The position numbers were made by a program, and so were the translations under genes. A stretch of DNA of 50,755 nt. Origin: Dipetalonema caudispina (Eukaryota > Nematoda > Chromadorea > Rhabditida > Onchocercidae). The DNA lies in the NCBI GenBank assembly GCA_013365325.1, contig JABVXV010000399.1, positions 1 to 50,755 of the forward strand. Direction: 5' to 3'. Shown here piece after piece: positions 44,295 through 50,755 of the stretch (position 1 is its first letter; each line of letters starts with the position of its first letter). Below the pieces are notes generated by a model. It was not told the DNA's origin. It was given only the letters and a program-made list of their open reading frames with translations, and ran no database searches.

Positions 44295-44469
44295 AAAAGA
44301 AAAAAAACAAAAAATGGGAAAAAAAAAAGAAGAAAAATTGTCTTCAAATGGGATAAAAAGAGGATACTAATTGCTTACTATTGACTTGAGCTTTTTTTTT
44401 CTTTTTAAAAAAATATATATCTTTAAAAATTTTTTGTCAAAAAAAAAATCTTCATCTGTTTTTTTTTTT

Positions 44470-44525
<56 letters not shown>

Positions 44526-47500
44526 GATATATTTCGAACATCCATGAAAAATTTAATTTATGCGATTTGCTTGCTTTTTTTTTTTTCTTTGGAATAAAAA
44601 TTTATTGGAAAAAAAAAAAACCGTTGCTTCATTTTTGTATAAAAAAATAATAATTAAATTTAAACAAACAAATTTTAGGAATAAATATAAAGTATAGATA
44701 AGCATAATTAGGTAGAAAATGATAAACAAATATACATACTTTTGTATGTTGTGGACGATTTTCAACATTAAGAAGTGCAAAACGGGCTGCCGAAAGTTTC
44801 AAACCACGTAATCCATCACCCCATTCTTTTTCTGCACCGGCATATTCGATATACTGTATCAAAATAATATTTATAACTCTTCTTTTTTTTCTTTTTTTTT
44901 TTTTGTATTATTTAAATTTTGATACTGATTAAATGTGAATTTTCATCAACTGTATGGTAACATCCATTTGGAAGTAGATTGAACGCGTTTGACATGTACT
45001 TCTGTTACTATGAATATTTCCGAACAGGAAAGAGATGTATCAAATTTTGAATGATTGGACAAATTTTGAATTTAACATATCGGTTTATCAATAAGTAAAA
45101 TTCAAAGAAATTTTTTAACATCCTAATTTCAAAATGAGATGAATGGAATTAATTACTTTATAAACAGCAACTCCAATGGAAATTGCAACAAGAGCATAAT
45201 GCCAGGCTGAAATAAACATTACAGCGATACATAAAATTGAGCCAAGCAATGACAATGACCAATGAAAGTAACGAAATAGTGGACGCCATCCAGGAGCACG
45301 AAGAATACTTTGTAAGGCACACGCCGTATTAACGCCCAAATAGCACATCAGGAAAAACCTAAAATTTTTATGAAAATATTAAATTTTTGCTGAATAAAAA
45401 TTTGTAATGTTTTATGTTTTGTTCCGTTTATTTTTTTCTTTTTTTTTTTTTTTTTTTGAAAAATAACTTCTGTTTCGCCTAAATTTAAAATTCTTTTCAT
45501 TAATCCATTAAACGGCTAACTGAATAAAAGAAAGCAATTACATAATCTATTTAATAGGATATAAATGAATGAATAAACTTAATTAATAACAGTAATACTT
45601 ACTGAGTGATAAGTGCAGTGATATTCTCGATAACTGCAATCAAGATGCCACACTCACAGATTAATAAAGTAAGTAAGATTGCGAGAATCGGTTCACCTCT
45701 CGAATCCATTCGTTGAAATCGTGAAAGGAATGGTATCACATCATCACTAGCAATTGCTTGTAAAAGTCGTGGTGCACCAGTTAATGATTGCATACCTGCA
45801 CCAACTGTCGATAAGAAACATCCAATCTGAAATTAAACAAAAATTATCAGATTGTAAAATTTCAAAAAAAAAAAAAATGCTAATTTCACAATAACATTCT
45901 ACCCCGAACTATATAACCTTCTTAATTGTCAACTGCAAAAATTAGAAATATTCTAAAAAATTTAACAAACTTTAAGTGAGAGAGAGAGAGGGAGAAAAAA
46001 GAAAGAAGCAAATAAAAAGATAAGCAAGTAAACTAACAAGGATAACTGTTGGATATGGTACAGCAAGCTCAGCAATAACTAATTTACTCATCGCTGATTG
46101 GCCAAATTTGTCACGAATAAACATTTCCGAAACAGATGCCCCAAACAAAATTACACCACTTAGATCTGAAAGGGAAAATAATAATAATAATTGCAAATTT
46201 TATCTTATGATACTCTATTTAAGTGTGAAATTTCGGATTATTGCATTGATTATCAAAATTGTTCGATTATTATTTGATGCGAAATATTTTTCATCAATTA
46301 ATGTACTACTAAATTTCATATATCAATTGACTAATGAAAAAATGATTTGTATTACTAAAAAATATTTTGCCTTAATTAATATATTTACTATCTGTTTAAA
46401 AAAATTTTTAGCAATATATTATTCCATTATACCATAATATTATCCACGTATTTAATATCATATTAATTGTAAATGATAAAATGATGAAACGAAATTTTGT
46501 TAATTAAAAATAAAACTATAAATGGTACGAAGAAAAAGTGACACAAATTTAATGAAAAATTTTAATCTTTCATTTATAAATTTGTAAGAAAGTTAAATAA
46601 ATTTAAAGTAATAAAAAATGATAAAACAGTAATTGTATACTCTTAATGATAGTTTAAAAATGACTATTAAATGATATGAAATGAGTAACATTTATTTCCA
46701 ATTTCTAAAATACTGCATATCTTAGTCCTTTTTTTTTTTTATTTTAACCTTTAATTTGCTTCAGTATTAATATGTAAATAAATTAATGTATTTGTTTACA
46801 TAGTTACATTGAATCATTGTTATCAAATTTCGTTGTATAATTATTTGAATGGAAATGTTTTTTTAAACAAAACGGTGATATCCCTTTTCCATGTTTATTT
46901 TTAAAATCATTTTTATTATTTTTACTACTATTGCTATTATTGTTATTATTATTATCATTATTATTGTCATCATTGTTATCATTATCACTATCATTATTAT
47001 TGTCGTTATTATTATTATTATTATTATCATTATTATTATTATTATCATTATTATTGTTGTTATTATTATTATTACTACTATTACTATTATTATTATCGCC
47101 ATTATTATTATTGCTCTAAATTATTATCATTGTAATGATGCTTGTGGTATTATAAAATATAGTAAATAAACATGATGTTATCTATGATAAGTTAGCTCAG
47201 TGTTATGTTCCGCCATCTCTATTCTTTTTTTTTTTTTTTTCTTCCCGTCGTCTTAATTATAAATTAATGAAAAAAAAAAAAAAAAAAAAAAAAAAACAAG
47301 GAAGACTGACAGACAATTGTAGTAGTAATTTGTGCACCAAGGGTACCAAGCGGTATTGAACGTGATGCATCTTTTAAATTTCCGGAACGATTTGAACCAG
47401 CCATTATACCTGAAGATTATCAATTTTTGTTTAAATTTCCAATTTTACCTGGATTTTTCTAGAAATTAGAACATCTTATGTTAATAAGAATCTAACTTGA

Positions 47501-50500
47501 GAAGTTTTCTTATTGATTTCCAATATAATGATCCTATCATAAATCTGATTTTTCTCTTTTTGTTTTTTTTTTTTTATTAATCAAATTTTAATGCAAATTT
47601 CAAAAGCAAACCAGTAGCAGATGGAAAGAAGACACCAATTAATATCATAAATGAAGTTGCCTGATTAATGTAAATATAAAATCCCTCATCAGGATTTTGA
47701 TCAGATTTTTCATGCGAAGATTTTCCCTAAAAATTCAAAATTTTAATTCTAAAAAAGTTTTAAATTATCCTTTGAAATTGTTTGTCGAATTTCTTCTTAT
47801 CATTGATAAAAATTCCCTAATTTTTAAATACAATAGATAATATGATGTAAATGAAAAACCTTAGTAAGTATGTCATGTGGTTGCAAATATTTGCTCCATA
47901 AATTATCAAAAAATACACCACTTGCAATACCTGGTATAGCTATCTGAAAGTTTTTACATTATTATCAATCTTTTATCAAATTTATCATTCCGAATTTATT
48001 TCAATGCGATATGTAAAATGCTGCTCGAAGATTGACAAAAAAAGACGAAAATACAATGGAGCACAACGAAAGTATTACGGAAGTACAACGTAAGCTTCAA
48101 ATCATGATGGAAGCAAAGAAGTTTAACGGAATATCTTGAAAGCTTCAAATAAGCTAACAAAAAAAAAAAAAAAAAAAGAAATATTGCTATCTGTTGTTTA
48201 ATAAAAATCATTGGAAATCTTATAAACGGAACAGGACAATTAGATAAATGCCTGGAATTGCGACTTCTGGCTTTTTTTTTTTTTTTTCGCAAAGCTTAAT
48301 ACATGACAATATCCTGTTACACTGTTCAATTCATTATCGGAAAATGGTATATGCATTCAAACAAGATTTGACTACTTTTTGTAATTTAATTTTTATATTT
48401 ATCCCATAAAATAATTGAATTTTTTTTCTTTATTTAATTACTTAACGATTAATTTATTGAATTGCTTCAACATTCAGTCTGGAAAAATTTGACTACGTAC
48501 CTCTTCCCGAATTGCTGGTCGGCCAATTTTCCTCCAATTTTGTATCTTAGCCATACGTTTGTAATATGCATCACAAGATAACGAATCATTTTTCATTTTG
48601 CAAAAAAGTGGTTCCAATCCAGTAGCTGTGCAATTAGGTACATATTTATATTGCTCAACAAATGAAACCAAATCGACCGGACGATCACCTATCATGCAAA
48701 ACCTGAAAAAGACATTAGACTTTAAGGAAATTGGGAAAAAAAAAAGGATGAATAGATAAATTTCTATCAGTTAATCAGAGTTGATTAATGAATCAATAAT
48801 CACCTCGAACTAAATTTAAAAAACTCGACTAAATGATTAAATAGCATATTAATTTCTTAATTAACTGATTAACTGATTAGTTAACCATTTTAATGAATGA
48901 CTAATTAGAGCGAATTTTGTTCATTAAAGTTTATGTTCTGAGTTATGGCATTTATTACTTATTCATCACTTTATTATTGTCGGATTTTCACATTTGGTTT
49001 GAATTTTGATCCAATCAAGAAAAAAAAAAACCAAATTAGTTGGAAAACTTGAGCGAACTTAAGTTAACTAATTAGGTAAATGATCCTAAAATACCGTTCT
49101 TTACACTTGCTATTTTTTCACACCAAATAAATGCCTAACAAATTAATACAGTAAGGAAAAAAAAATCCAAAATGGAAATACAATTTTTTAAATATTGTTC
49201 CATAAAATTTTTTGCATATGCATTAAAAAAAAATATATGTTCGTCATAAATTTTTTTAATCAATGGTAAATTTTCACTTTCTTTTCTTTTGTTTTATAAA
49301 TTTTTAATTTGTAATTTCGTTGTCATAAAATTCAATACAAATATTATTATTCATAAAATTTAAAGTTTTTTACTTGAGGCTATCAGATCCGTGAAATTTT
49401 AAAAATGCTCCAATGAATGTGCAAAGTATACATGTTAATACGACAAGTACAACTGGTAAAGCAAATTTATTAACTACCTGAAATAAAAACAAAAATAACA
49501 AATAATTCAATCGTTTCTTTTTTTTTTTTTTTCAGATAATTATATAGAAACGACAAATATTATTGTTGCTAGGTCATATATACATGTAGAAAAGTTAGAT
49601 GACAGTTTCAAATAATCTAATATATTGAAACATTTTTATTAAAATTAAGTTTAAAAAAAAAAAAACACAATGAAAAAGAACCTTTACTCCAGCAAGTACT
49701 ATCAACCCTAGAATAAGCAATAAACCGGTACCCAAAACCCGGAAGCAGTTGTAGATATCGTCAAAAATTTTTGCTTCAGGCACAAGATACAGCTGAAATC
49801 ATTAAAACAAACATATACTCGCTGAAATTTTTCAGGAAAAAAAAAAAGGATTTGCAGAAGAGAATTGGGATTCAAATGAAAAACTAAAGAGAAAGTTTTG
49901 CTCATTACAAAAACTATCGTCGAAAATAAGCGCTTACTTTAACCAAAAAAAAAAATTCCATAGGATCGATAAAAATAACTTTTATTGGCAAAAATCCTAT
50001 TGTTTAATGAAGCAGCAGTTGCTAACAATATGCAATTTGAAAAGCAATAATTATTGCAGCTATGAGAAAAATTCGGCATTTTTAGTGAGGACTTCATTCC
50101 AATGATCATATCATTCTTGGTATGAGATCACTCATAGAACTCTTATAAAAACAGATTTTTATCTGAGCCTTTTCAAAAAAGTTCACGATTTTAGCCTTAA
50201 ATTGTTACTTTTAATCTACTCGATAATTAAGCTATTCTTTGATTAGAATTATTTCGCCTTTGTTGGGCAACATATAATAATATGTTCTTGGCTTATCTGA
50301 AACTTTTCCAAATACAACCTATCATCCTTTGATGTTATTAAGCCGTTTTCCTTTAAACGTTCGATTATAATATTAAAATTAATAGCTTACAATTAGTATT
50401 TCAATGGCACCAGTGATGTACATCGAAGCAGCAACTGTGGTACCCAAATAAAAGAGTATACCAACAGCACCGCCAAGTTCTGGTCCAAGATTGCGGGAAA

Positions 50501-50576
50501 TCATATAATAAGGTCCACCACCAGGTACAACACCATTCGTTGCTATTGCTGATAATGATATTGATGTAAGAAATGT
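40770..50576 (-). CDS. kcc: K-Cl cotransporter, SLC12A4-7 (KCC) family, 5' end outside window
   Basis: Nineteen in-frame exons give 963 C-terminal residues: 50576-50391, 49792-49682, 49477-49374, 48702-48501, 47943-47860, 47726-47612, 47409-47311, 46165-46038, 45826-45603, 45358-45157, 44853-44740, 44216-44049, 43828-43733, 43623-43441, 43171-42956, 42541-42359, 42089-41976, 41686-41416, 40861-40770. KCCs export K+ and Cl- together across the plasma membrane and set neuronal chloride and cell volume. Markers: [20 protein letters not shown], membrane segments, a large extracellular loop with Cys residues and NCT/NDS glycosylation sites, [68 protein letters not shown] and the KCC-type ending [27 protein letters not shown] carries the threonine that WNK-SPAK kinases phosphorylate in vertebrate KCCs. 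The N-terminal cytoplasmic domain and first membrane helices are beyond the right edge. Confidence 0.95.
44478..44524. repeat. Poly(A) run in a KCC intron
   Basis: 47 consecutive A preceded by T-rich and mixed A/T blocks (44395-44477). It lies between the exons ending at 44740 and starting at 44216. Confidence 0.85.
46908..47112. repeat. Interrupted (ATT)n microsatellite in a KCC intron
   Basis: About 200 nt of ATT/ACT/GTT/ATC triplets dominated by ATT, in the intron between the exons at 47311 and 46165. All its reading frames are low-complexity poly-Ile or poly-Leu and are not genes. Confidence 0.9.
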
Positions 50577-50633
50577 CTGCAATATCTATTATTTAACTGT
50601 GATTATTATAATTTTTACTAATCATCTATTATG

Positions 50634-50755
<122 letters not shown>

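Noticed and set aside
46891..47169. Poly-Ile/Leu frames in three readings
   Set aside because: Products of the (ATT)n microsatellite in a KCC intron.

Overview
The window looks like nuclear DNA of a nematode, most likely a clade III (filarial/spirurid-type) species. It is AT-rich, full of poly(A)/poly(T) tracts and (ATT)n/(AAT)n microsatellites. The genes have many short exons, GT-AG introns with TTTCAG/TTTTAG acceptors, and 5' ends that look like trans-splice acceptors. Species assignment is inference; gene identities come from the translated exons.

Layout. (1) 1-10.8 kb has no protein gene I can support. It holds long homopolymers, a (TGTCC)n/(CGTCT)n array and, at 3.9-4.6 kb, a GC-richer island with two perfectly recognisable microRNAs in the order mir-100, let-7 on the + strand, about 175 nt apart. 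A third imperfect hairpin lies just upstream. (2) 10.9-16.0 kb, + strand: a complete 12-exon DEAD-box RNA helicase of the DDX5/DDX17 (p68/p72) type. A decayed copy of its first coding exon sits in intron 3. (3) 17.1-18.9 kb, - strand: mitochondrial ribosomal protein uL2m (MRPL2), 5 exons. (4) 19.9-23.4 kb, - strand: MON1/SAND, the Rab7-activating vesicle fusion factor; the extreme N-terminus is unresolved. (5) 24.6-29.8 kb, - strand: a long coiled-coil protein of the GRIPAP1/GRASP-1 family (recycling endosomes). (6) 30.9-38.2 kb, - strand: a complete BMP1/Tolloid-type astacin metalloprotease (nas-39-like), 18 exons, 969 residues, with the full astacin-CUB-CUB-EGF-CUB-EGF-CUB-CUB order. (7) 40.8-50.6 kb, - strand: a K-Cl cotransporter (SLC12A4-7/KCC family), 19 exons visible, 5' end cut by the window edge.

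The genes do not form one pathway. MON1 and GRIPAP1 both act in endosomal traffic; Tolloid is secreted; KCC sets cell chloride; DDX5 is nuclear and is known in other animals to assist Drosha processing of some microRNAs. The most noteworthy element is the linked mir-100/let-7 pair, an ancient bilaterian arrangement that is broken up in C. elegans. I found no new defence or mobile system, and no transposon, CRISPR, tRNA or rRNA that I can support.
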